DNA of 64,000 bases from Amaranthus tricolor (Eukaryota; Streptophyta; Magnoliopsida; Caryophyllales; Amaranthaceae): positions 20,759,695-20,823,694 of the forward strand of contig NC_080061.1 in the NCBI RefSeq assembly GCF_026212465.1. The letters are read 5' to 3'. The stretch's first letter is position 1. Each line of letters starts with the position of its first letter. A program made the translations under genes and the position numbers. Of the stretch, positions 13,153 to 20,954 are shown one piece after another. Under the pieces are notes generated by a model. The model worked only from the letters and a program-made list of their open reading frames with translations, was not told where the DNA came from and did no database searches.

Positions 13153-13791
13153 GAAAAACGGTCTGTTACTGTATCCGAAATTGTTAAGTGGTTAGCTTTT
13201 GGTCCTCGTGATGATGTCAACAAATATGAGGGTTACGATGTCAATGGCTTCACATTTTGGACTGAGGGTCAAGACAAGAAGTCATCGTATCTACAGAATA
13301 GTGGAGTTCTATTTTGGCGTCATCTACATTTTACGCGAGTGCAAAGGATCAAGCGCCGGTTGATGCTAAATTGGTATACTACGGGTGGGTACATGAAATA
13401 TGGGAGCTTGACTACTCTACTTTCAATATTGGTCTTTTCAAATGTAAGTGGGTAGATAATAATCGACGATGCATTAAAAATGACGACCCTTGTGGATTCA
13501 CTCTTGTAGACTTAGCTCGTTTGCGTGATAGTAAGGAGGCATTCATACTAGCTACACAAGCCAAGCAAGTATTCTACATTGTCGACTCGTCTGGTAAAAA
13601 ATGGTCTATTGTTGTACCGGGAAAAAGAAGTATCCTTGGTATAGGTGATGTTGAGGACGAGAAAGAATATGATGCTTTTGAAGACTCCCCTCCCTTTATC
13701 AATCAAAAATCAGTGGATCAAGATGATGTAGATGTTGGTTATGCGTGTAAATCACACGGAAGGAATACATTTGAATTAAGTGATTCACAAG
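13153..13791 (+). pseudogene. CACTA transposase C-terminal segment, DUF4216-like
   Basis: An open frame from 13,153 gives 'EIVKWLAFGPRDDVNKYEGY' and then 'DVNGFTFWTEGQDKKSS', close to the conserved 'GP...V..Y.GY.INGY.F.T...D' of the DUF4216 region in plant TNP2-type CACTA transposases. Near 13,312 the frame shifts. The second frame continues with 'AKLVYYGWVHEIWELDY', 'FKCKWVDNN', 'GFTLVDLARL' and 'ILATQAKQVFYIVD', all typical of the same domain. There is no ATG at the start of the second frame; a TTG-started reading from 13,314 is an artefact of the frameshift. The domain ends at a GT donor at 13,792. The DDE-type catalytic part that should precede it is absent. The role would be in transposition, but this copy is dead. 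Confidence 0.87.
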
Positions 13792-13967
13792 GTATGAATT
13801 TAAAGCTTTTTAAAGTTTTTTTTGGCACTTGGTTTGTTTTGCATGAAACATTGCACATAACACTATTTGTTATATATTATTGTGTTGAACGTATTAGAAT
13901 TGTTTTAGTCATATTCTTAATATTACTTAGCTTATGTTTTAATATATTTTTATTCATACTCTTTCAG
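13792..13967 (+). other. CACTA intron holding a satellite monomer
   Basis: A GT donor at 13,792 and a 'ctttcag' acceptor ending at 13,967 bracket the 176 bp. Frames on the two sides do not join cleanly, consistent with decay nearby. Most of the intron is a single reverse-orientation satellite-like monomer, annotated separately. Confidence 0.7.
13800..13906 (-). repeat. Truncated satellite monomer in reverse orientation, inside a CACTA intron
   Basis: The text 'ggcacttggtttgttttgca', 'aacactatttgttatatatt' and 'attgtgttgaacgtattaga' is the reverse complement of the array monomer (array plus strand: 'aatagtgtt', 'cgaaacaaaccaag', 'gtgcc'). About 22 bp covering 'tctcgcataaagtggttcaaa' is missing between 'ggcact' and 'ttggtttg'. 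It is diverged from any array copy I compared by eye. Confidence 0.85.
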
Positions 13968-15382
13968 GTACTGATATACAATGCATCTATTCAGAGACGA
14001 AATTGTCCCCAAGATTGAGACCTCGGATAATGAGCATCGTAGTTATGACAGCGAAGAAGACCTTGTGAGATACGAGCGTATGGCTAAAGACACTCCACCG
14101 ATTGACAATGATTTTGAAACTGAAGACGCCCCATCAATGGATGCTCCCACTACCAGTAAGAAAAGAAAAGAGCGAGGTCCTACGAAAAATCTCAAAGTCA
14201 CAGAACCCATGCATTTGGAATACAATGCATTGGGTCAACCCTCTATGTATCCGCAATACAATGATTTGGAATACAATGGCGTAGGCAATATGGAAAACAA
14301 GTGGGTCTACGTATCCGCAAGCTTTCCATATTGCACGCATGGAACGAGGTTCCAGAGGGTTTGAAGAACTCTCTATGGAATGATACTGTGGTAAGCAACT
14401 TTACCATTTTTACTCATTTATTTTCATTTTAAAATTAATTTTATTGACGGTAATAAATATAAATTTTTTTTGTAGAATCTTTTCCACATCGAGAGCGATC
14501 AGGACAAGAAGAATGTGTTTCTTTCAGCTATTGCTAAAAGATTCAGAGATTTCAAATCCAAGCTACTAACTGGCTGGATTACGAAGAGGCGTGCCCGTAC
14601 GACCAAAAAGGTCAAAACGGGAAACGAAGGTGGAGAACAATCACCTTCGAAGATGCCCTACGAAATATGGGGGCACATATCGAAGAGGGATTGGGAGACC
14701 TTTGTTGATTAATTAGGAAAAGCGTGGTAAAGCTTCTGATTCTGCAAGCAAAAGGAAGTTTTACCATCGCTTAGGCCAGAAAACGTACGATGAGGTCCGA
14801 AAAGAGTGGGTGGATGTGGGTTTATACCCCAATCAAAGTTCATCCACGCCCTCATCTACGACTAACTCCGCGTCCGTGAATACTCCTGCTGGAGATCGGG
14901 TGCGTGATTGGTATTGCGGGCTTCATTCCCAAGATGCAAGTGGTAAATTTACAATTAATGATACGGGAACGAAGAAGGTTGCTGATGCTGTGGTGAGTTT
15001 TGAAATTATTAAGTATATTCTTGATTTGTTTTGTATTCTTTAGCTTTGATGTACTTATACTAATTGCTATATATGTCACTTTTTATTTGAAAAGATGGGC
15101 TGAAAGGAAAAAGAAGCTACGGGGGAGTTCACCCCAAGAGGCAATGTTGACGCATTGCATATGGTCTTATGGAAAGACCACAGTGGGCGGGTAGTCGGAA
15201 AAGGAGGCGTCCACGTGGGGTTACAGAAGGCATTCGGCAAAGAGTGTGTTGCTACTCAATCCCGAACGGCGCTGCGGGATGAAGTAGCAACCCTCCGAGC
15301 GGAGATTACGAAGGACGTTCTCGCCAAGCTGGCCGCCGTGTTGCAGAAGATGGGAGCACCCATTGTGGACTTGGAAACCTGA
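13968..15382 (+). pseudogene. CACTA PTTA / Transposase_24-like coding segment, frameshifted
   Basis: Three exons are visible: 13,968-14,390, 14,476-14,992 and from 15,095. The first carries an acidic stretch, then a basic 'TSKKRKERGPTKNLKV' and 'LEYNALGQP', typical of PTTA (En/Spm) proteins. A small local duplication ('tttggaatacaatg') and frameshift precede 'RRQYGKQVGLRIRKLSILHA'. This reads in phase across the 14,391-14,475 intron (GT...AG) into 'NLFHIESDQDKKNVFLSAIA' and 'RFRDFKSKL', matching the Transposase_24 family. A TAA and a frameshift near 14,710 interrupt it. 'KFYHRLGQKTYDEVRKEW' follows in a new frame. The last exon has 'GEFTPRGNVDALHMVLWKDH' and 'KGGVHVGLQKAFGKE', the family's G-rich block, then a coiled-coil-like 'DEVATLRAEITKDVLAKLAA' and a stop at 15,380-15,382. 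These proteins are accessory to CACTA transposition; this copy is broken. Confidence 0.85.
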
Positions 15383-15949
15383 TTTTCGAGCATCAGGAAA
15401 GTCAACATGGGGATCCTAACGCTTTGGTCGAGCCAACACCCGAGCCCATTACCCCCGCATTACCCCAGCTCATTACTAATACCCCTGAAGGGGAAAACCT
15501 CACACCGGAGAACATAAACTTCGTTGCTCAAAATCCGAAGCCAACTCCAGAGCCAGTGCTACAGGTACATTGTTTTTAAATATATAAGCACTTATTAATT
15601 TAAATTGCAACGCGTTTTAATATTTTATTATGATGCTTATTATACTAAACGACACAATTTTCAAGAGGCGACTCCATGTTCTCTTTTGCTGCCTCAGTTA
15701 GGTGTTGCTAGTGATGGCGACTTAACTGAGGTTGCATATGGTGTGGCCCAGCCAAATAAAGAGGGCCAAACAGTGCATTCAATGCCTGTTACAAGTGGCC
15801 ACATCAGTGTGGCCGTGGAAACTATTGTAAAGGGGTTTGAAGATTTCTCACTCTCAATTCCAATACCAGCATGGAGCCTTGAGAAACTATCAGACGCCCT
15901 AGGTAGTTTCGTCACATGGCCATATGCTTGGGTCCGATTCACTAACATG
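15382..15949 (+). pseudogene. Proline-rich linker and DUF8039-like domain of the CACTA gene
   Basis: From 15,382 a new frame gives a Pro/Glu/Thr-rich linker ('LVEPTPEPITPALPQLITNT'), ending with 'PTPEPVLQ' at a GT donor at 15,565. Using the acceptor ending at 15,667, the next exon (15,668-15,949, 94 codons, no stop) continues in phase: 'TPCSLLLPQLGVASDGDLTE', 'VAYGVAQP', 'VHSMPVTSGHISVAVETIVK', 'FSLSIPIPAWSLEKLSDALG' and 'FVTWPYAWV'. The pattern C-x-L-L, A-x-G-V, H-x-x-P, H-x-x-V and L-x-x-A-L-G-x-F-V-x-W-P is that of DUF8039, usually found before a Ulp1-like peptidase in plant transposon-encoded proteins. Its function is unknown. This exon looks intact even though upstream exons are damaged. 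Confidence 0.8.
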
Positions 15950-16948
15950 GTAAGAATCATTTGTACCTTATTTATTTTTATTTTTTTAATTGCATGCTCA
16001 CACTAATTTAATTGTATAAATTGAAATAGAAAAAGAGTCCAAAGGGATCTTGGAGAGAGGTCGGTTCCTCAACAAAGGTGTCGATTGGGTCAAAGTCGAT
16101 GCCAAGCACTCCAATTTTGATTGATGAGGAGCTAAAAGATCTCTCTCAAGATTGCAAATGGCTGCAATATTGTGCATCTCGCATAAGTGAGGAGGACCAC
16201 TGATTCTGAATCTGCTGAAGGAGCAATACTGCTTTTTAGAGAGCCCGTTTGTAATTATTGGTCCTAGTGACATCGGGCAATTTTTGAGAGGAGAGATGCT
16301 GAATGTAGCTTTTTTCCATGTCTACATGAGGTGATGTTCAATTGTTGTTTAATTGTTTTAATAACCGAATTACCAACAAAATTTTCTTATTTTTGAGTTT
16401 AGTGCGGCTTACGAGGAGCTAAATTCTTGCGAACCTCCAATAAAAATTGGATGGTTTTGTCCAGAGTCGATTTCATGTAGTAAATGTGTAAATGATCCAG
16501 ATGACGTCAGAGCAGACATTGAGACTGCTTTGACTAATTCCCTTGCATCTAAACACACATTCATTCTGGCTCCATATGTGGAAGAGTAAGTTTTATTTTT
16601 GAAATTGAACTTATATTTTGATTTTTAAAGTCACCTAATCTCTAATTTGTTGATTTTAAATTTGCGTTTGTAGTTTGCATTGGATACTTTTGGTCATATG
16701 TCCTTTAATGAACACTGTGCACGTCTTCTACTCATTACAAAAACCTCAAAGCCCACCTCGCAACACAAAATTCAAAGCGTTGTTGAATGCGTACGTAATA
16801 TTAATTATTTTACCAATTTGATTTAATTAAGTGTTATATATATATAAATAGTATTACTTTTCCCATGCGTTTCAGCACAATGAAAAAAGTGCGTGGACAA
16901 AAGGGATCTACATCCAGAGCCACATTTCCAAAATGGAAAGCAATAAAG

Positions 16949-18932
16949 GTACACAAATTCGATTTTATGCGTTTTTAAGCCTTTTTGTCAATTTCGCGCG
17001 TAAAGTAGGTCAAACTTAGTTTGTTATGCACGAAACTTGGCACACAACACTATTTGGCATATATTATTGTGTTGAAATGGTTAGAATTGAAAGTAATAGT
17101 CATATGCTAGAAATTAGGTGTTAAGTTGCGATTTTAAGGGTTTTTAAGCGTTTTTGTCAATTTCGCGCTTAAAGTAGCTCAAACTTGGTTTTGATGCGAT
17201 TCCGGGGCTGATTAAGGCCTTGGTTATGTAAGGATTAATGTTGTGCATAAGCTTTGATTAATGAAACAGACAAAAACTACAAATGATCATGAAAAGAACA
17301 CGAAACAACCGCAAACACTTAAACAATTCTGATCTAGCAAACTGTCGAGCAGCCCTCCTTCAGCTCAGCTTCTAGGAGTCCACGGGGATTGTTCAAATGG
17401 TTTTAGGACCTTGATAGCTAGATCCAAGTACAAAGATTCCATTTCCACTTTAGCCTAGGTCCTGGATGCATAGGTTTGGTTTCCACGTGTCGTGCAAGGT
17501 GGTCTGGTCACTAGTTTGCTGCAGTGTCAATTTCGCGCGTAAAGTAGGTCAAACTTGGTTTGTTACGCACGAAACTTGCCAAACTACACTATTTGGTATA
17601 TATTATTGTGTTGAATTGGATATAATTGAAAATCATAGTTATATGCTAGAAATTACGTGTTAAGTTGTGATTTTAAGGGTTTTAAGCGTTTTTGTCAATT
17701 TCGCTCGTAAAGTAGCTCAAATTTGGTTTGTAATGCACGAAACTTGGCACACAACACTATTTGGCATATATTATTGTGTTGAAATGGTAAGAATTGAAAA
17801 TAATAGTCATATGCTAGAATTAGGTGTTAAATTGCGATTTTAAGGATTTTTAAGCGTTTTTGTCAATTTCGCGCGTAAAGTAGCTCAAACATGGTTTTGA
17901 TGCGATACCGGGGCTGATTAAGGCCTTGGTTATGCAAGGATTAATGTTGTGCGTAAGCTTTGATTAATGACACAGAAAAAAACTACAAATGATCATGAAA
18001 AGAACACGAAACAACCGCAAACACTTAAACAATTCTGTTCTAGCAAACTGTCGAGCAGCCCTCCTTCAGCTCAGCTTTTAGGAGTCCACGGGGATTGTTA
18101 TAATTGTTTTAGGACCTTGATAGCTAGATCCAAGTACCAAGATTCCATTTCCACTTTAGCCAAGGCCATGGGTGAATAGGTTGGGTCTCCACGTGTCGTG
18201 CAAGGTGGTCTGGTCACTAGTTTGCTGCAGTGTCAATTTCGCGCGTAAAGTAGGTCAAACTTGGTTTGTTACGCACGAAACTTGCCACACTACACTATTT
18301 GGTATATATTATTGTGTTGAATTGGATATATTTGAAAATCATAGTTATATGCTAGAAATTACGTGTTAAGTTGCGATTTTAAGGGTTTTTAAGCGTTTTT
18401 GTCAATTTCGCTCGTAAAGTAGCTCAAATTTGGTTTGTAATGTACGAAACTTGGCACACAACACTATTTGGCATATATTATTGTGTTGAAATGGTAAGAA
18501 TCAAAAATAATAGTCATATGCTAGAAATTAGGTGTTAAGTTGCGATTTTAAGGGTTTGTTAGCGTTTTTGTCAATTTCGTGCGTAAAGTAGCTCAAACTT
18601 GGTTTCTTATGCACGAAACTTGGCACACAACACTATTTGGCATATATTATTGTGTAGAAATGGTTAGAATTGAAAATAATAGTCTTATGCTAGAAATTAG
18701 GTGTTAAGTTGCGATGTTAAGGGTGTTTAAGCGTTTTTGTCAATTTCGCGCGTAAAGTAGCTCAAACTTGGTTTGTTTTGCACGAAACTTGGCACAAAAC
18801 ACTATTTGGTATATATTAATGTGTTGAAGTGGTTAGAATTGAAAATCGTAGTCATATGCTAGAAATTACGTGTTAAGTTGCCATTTTATGCGTTTTAAAC
18901 CGTTTTTGACACTAACATCTATTTTACCTTAG
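16949..18932 (+). repeat. 1,984-bp CACTA intron filled with reverse-orientation satellite monomers
   Basis: This intron separates the 'FPKWKAIK' exon from the catalytic-Cys exon, and both splice sites are canonical and in phase. Inside are about nine full or partial monomers, each with 'gtcaatttcgc' near 16,988, 17,157, 17,527, 17,694, 17,862, 18,233, 18,403, 18,572 and 18,740. Spacing is ~168-170 bp where uninterrupted. Their text ('cacgaaacttggcacacaac', 'actatttgg(c/t)atatatta', 'ttgtgttgaaatggttagaa', 'agtcatatgctagaaatta') is the reverse complement of the array's B class. 'gcgcgtaaagtag' replaces the array's 'tcgcataaagtgg', marking a distinct subfamily. Two copies of an unrelated ~340 bp segment interrupt them. 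Confidence 0.9.
17191..18600 (+). repeat. 706-bp tandem duplication inside the CACTA intron
   Basis: 'ttgatgcgat' at 17,191 recurs at 17,897, and 'gcagtgtcaa' at 17,521 recurs at 18,227, both 706 bp apart. Each unit has a ~335 bp non-satellite segment ('ccggggctgattaaggcctt' ... 'ggtcactagtttgctgcag') followed by two or more satellite monomers. Monomer text 'gtcaatttcgcgc...aaactt' flanks both sides of the foreign segment. I do not recognise the segment: no terminal repeats and no domain. It reads like a captured sequence. Matching 65-codon frames at 17,466-17,663 and 18,172-18,369 are not convincing genes. Confidence 0.88.
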
Positions 18933-19271
18933 TGCTTTCTACAACCTTCTTCTTCCGTTGATTGCGGCTACTACACGCTGAAGTATATGGACGATATTAT
19001 AAAATCCGTGAAGGAGTTTGGAGTCGAAAATATAGATGCCGTAAGTATTTGTTACGTTCTTAATTAAATATATTATTGCTAAAATCTAATGTTTCTATAT
19101 TAATCTTTTATTTTTATATTATATTATAGGTTGTAAACGACATTCCGAGAGAAACACGCCCTTTGAGAAGTGGAGAGATGCGCGAATTAAAAGACAAGAT
19201 TGCCGCGTATCTTGGTAATATTTGTCCTTGATAAATTGTAATTAGTATAGATTATTTTTTATACTTTAATG

Positions 19272-19363
<92 letters not shown>
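19272..19363. repeat. (AT)n microsatellite after the CACTA gene
   Basis: About 90 bp of alternating T and A, starting 'gtatattata' and ending 'tatgtacgtacata', lying 40 bp after the peptidase stop codon. No polyadenylation signal can be picked out with confidence in such AT-rich sequence. Confidence 0.95.
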
Positions 19364-19367
<4 letters not shown>

Positions 19368-19520
19368 GTACATAATATTATATTATATATACGAGCGAGA
19401 GTTTATTATTACAAAGAGATTGTTGTTGATTATTTGTGATTATCATTGGATTAATCACTGTTATTACATTGTATTATTATTGGATTATTATAAAGATAAA
19501 ATGGAAAAAAAAAATAGAAG
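19364..19520. other. AT-rich spacer between gene end and subterminal repeats
   Basis: Mostly short T/A-rich text with repeated 'ttattattggattatta'. No gene is supported. It is probably the 3' flank of the CACTA gene. Confidence 0.5.
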
Positions 19521-19522
19521 TA

Positions 19523-19716
19523 TTTGCTGCGGTCAGGGGCAAAACCGCAGCAAATAATGCCCCACTTATTTGCTGCGGTTTCGCCTCTGATCGCAGCAAA
19601 TACCCCTCCTTATTCTTTGCGGTTCTCTACCGCATCATTTAAAGTAGGACATTTGCTGCTATCTATATTGCTGGGGGCCAAAACCGCAGCAAAAAATGGC
19701 AAAAAAACGCAGCAAA
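19523..19716. repeat. CACTA subterminal repeats (tttgctgcggt motif, both orientations)
   Basis: The motif TTTGCTGCGGT occurs forward at 19,523-19,533 and 19,569-19,579, with a partial forward copy at 19,652. It occurs reversed as ACCGCAGCAAA at 19,544-19,554 and 19,683-19,693, with shorter reversed copies near 19,592 and 19,708. Adjacent forward/reverse pairs can form hairpins. CACTA elements carry clustered subterminal motifs bound by an accessory element-encoded protein; by position and form these fit that role. Binding is inferred. Confidence 0.8.
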
Positions 19717-19720
19717 CGAG

Positions 19721-19736
19721 GTTTTTTCCATTAGTG
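19721..19736 (-). repeat. CACTA terminal inverted repeat (right end)
   Basis: The plus strand reads GTTTTTTCCATTAGTG, so reading inward from the right the element starts CACTAATGGAAAAAAC. The CACTA terminus defines the superfamily. The next bases, 'aagacagtgctaaaaaag', are normal A-monomer satellite text (compare 22,886-22,903), so this is the true insertion edge. A 3-bp target duplication would be 'aag', but the left end is gone and it cannot be confirmed. Confidence 0.85.
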
Positions 19737-20954
19737 AAGACAGTGCTAAAAAAGATTAAAAAAACTTTTAAAAAGCAACTTAGCACAAAATTTCAAGCAT
19801 ATGACTATTGTTTTCGATTCTAACCATTTCAACACAATAATATATACCAAATAGTGTTATGCGCCATGTTTCGTGCGTAACAAACCAAGTTTGAACCACT
19901 TTATGGGAAAAAATTCCAAAAAAATATAAAAAACGTGTAAAACGTAACTTAGCACGTAATTTCTAGTATATGACTATTGCTTTAAATTCGAACCAGTTCA
20001 ACATATTAATTTATTCCAAATAGTTTTGTGTGCTAGTTTTCGTCCGAAAAAAACAAGTTTGAATGACTTTATGTGAGAAAGTTCCCAAAAATATAAAAAC
20101 ATTAAAAACGCAATTTCGCATGTAATTTCAAGTACATGACTAATGTTTTCGAGTCTAACAATTTAAACACCATAATATAAACTAAATAGTGTTGGGTGCC
20201 ATGTTTCGTGCAAAACAAACCAAGTTTGAACAACCTTATGCGAGAAAGTGCTAAAAAAGCTAAAAAAGCTAAAAAAAACTATAAACAAGTAACTTAGCGC
20301 TTAATTTCAAGCATATGACTGTTGTTTACGATTCTAACCATTTAAACACAATAATATATACCAAATAATGTTGTGTGCCTTGTTTGTTGCCAAACAAACC
20401 AAGTTTTAACCACTTTATGCGAGAAAGTGCTAAAAAAGCTAAAAAAAACTTTTAAAAAGCAACTTAGCATGTAATTTCAAGCATATGACTATTGCTTTCG
20501 ATTCTAACCATTTCAACACAATAATTTATATCAAATAGTGTTGTGTGCTAGGTTTCGTGCGAAACAAACCAAGTTTGAACTACTTCATGCGAGAAAGTGC
20601 CAAGAAAATATAAAAAACATTAAAAACGTAACTTAGCACGTAATTTAATGTACATGACCATTGTTTTCTTGTCCAACCATTTCAACACAATAATATCAAC
20701 TACATAGTGTTGGGGACCATTTTCGTGCAAAACAAACCAAGTTTGAACAACCTTATGCGAGAAAGTGCTATAAAAGCTAAAAAAAAATTTAAAAAAACCA
20801 ACTTACCACGTAATTTCATGCGTAAGACTATTGTTTACGATGTAACGATTTCAACATAATAATTTATACCATATAATGTTGTGTGCCAAGTTTCAATTGA
20901 AACAAACCTAATATGAACCATTTTATGCGAGAAAGTCCAAAAAAAATATTAAAA

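Larger units (their letters stand above)
16030..19231 (+). pseudogene. Ulp1-like (C48) cysteine peptidase segment of the CACTA gene, six exons
   Basis: Exons: 16,030-16,330; 16,403-16,585; 16,674-16,790; 16,876-16,948; 18,933-19,040; 19,130-19,231. All junctions are GT...AG, and phases agree from exon two on. Exon one has a stop at 16,201-16,203 and a frame change before 'LESPFVIIGPSDIGQFLRGE' and 'MLNVAFFHVYM'. Later exons are open: 'FILAPYVE', then 'LHWILLVICPLMNTVHVFYS' with the catalytic His, then 'QPSSSVDCGYYTLKYMDDII' with the catalytic Cys and probable oxyanion Gln, ending 'KIAAYLGNICP' and TGA at 19,229-19,231. The usual 'DSL' after the His strand reads 'YSL', so the catalytic Asp appears replaced by Tyr. 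Ulp1 peptidases cleave SUMO-like modifiers; transposon-borne versions have no settled role. Probably inactive. Confidence 0.87.
13153..19736 (+). mobile_element. CACTA (En/Spm) DNA transposon, right part, left end lost
   Basis: The element shows the end of a TNP2-type transposase (DUF4216), then PTTA/Transposase_24, DUF8039 and Ulp1-like peptidase coding segments across many exons. A subterminal zone of inverted short repeats follows, then a terminal repeat whose reverse complement begins CACTAATGGAAAAAAC at 19,736. Satellite resumes at the next base, so the right boundary is precise. The transposase catalytic core and the left TIR are absent: the open frame begins abruptly after a stop at 13,150 and no matching CACTA end is seen between 10.9 and 13.15 kb. 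Frameshifts and stops make the copy non-autonomous. Two introns hold monomers of the flanking satellite family in reverse orientation. Confidence 0.88.

Noticed and set aside
13314..14018. Single 234-codon gene starting at 13,314
   Set aside because: The start is a TTG at a frameshift inside the DUF4216-like region. The last ~70 codons read through a GT donor at 13,792 into intronic satellite.
14043..14340. Reverse-strand ORFs opposite the PTTA exons
   Set aside because: They overlap recognisable plus-strand PTTA coding sequence and show no family motif.
15998..16273. Reverse-strand 91-codon ORF
   Set aside because: It lies antisense to a Ulp1-segment exon whose plus-strand reading has family motifs and matched splice sites.
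19523..19554. microRNA precursor at the inverted tttgctgcggt pair
   Set aside because: The arms are only about 11-13 bp and repeat several times as CACTA subterminal motifs, so a transposon explanation is better.
19436..19823. Plus-strand ORFs of 68 and 99 codons near the CACTA end
   Set aside because: They run through the subterminal repeats and across the TIR into satellite, so they cannot be one real gene.
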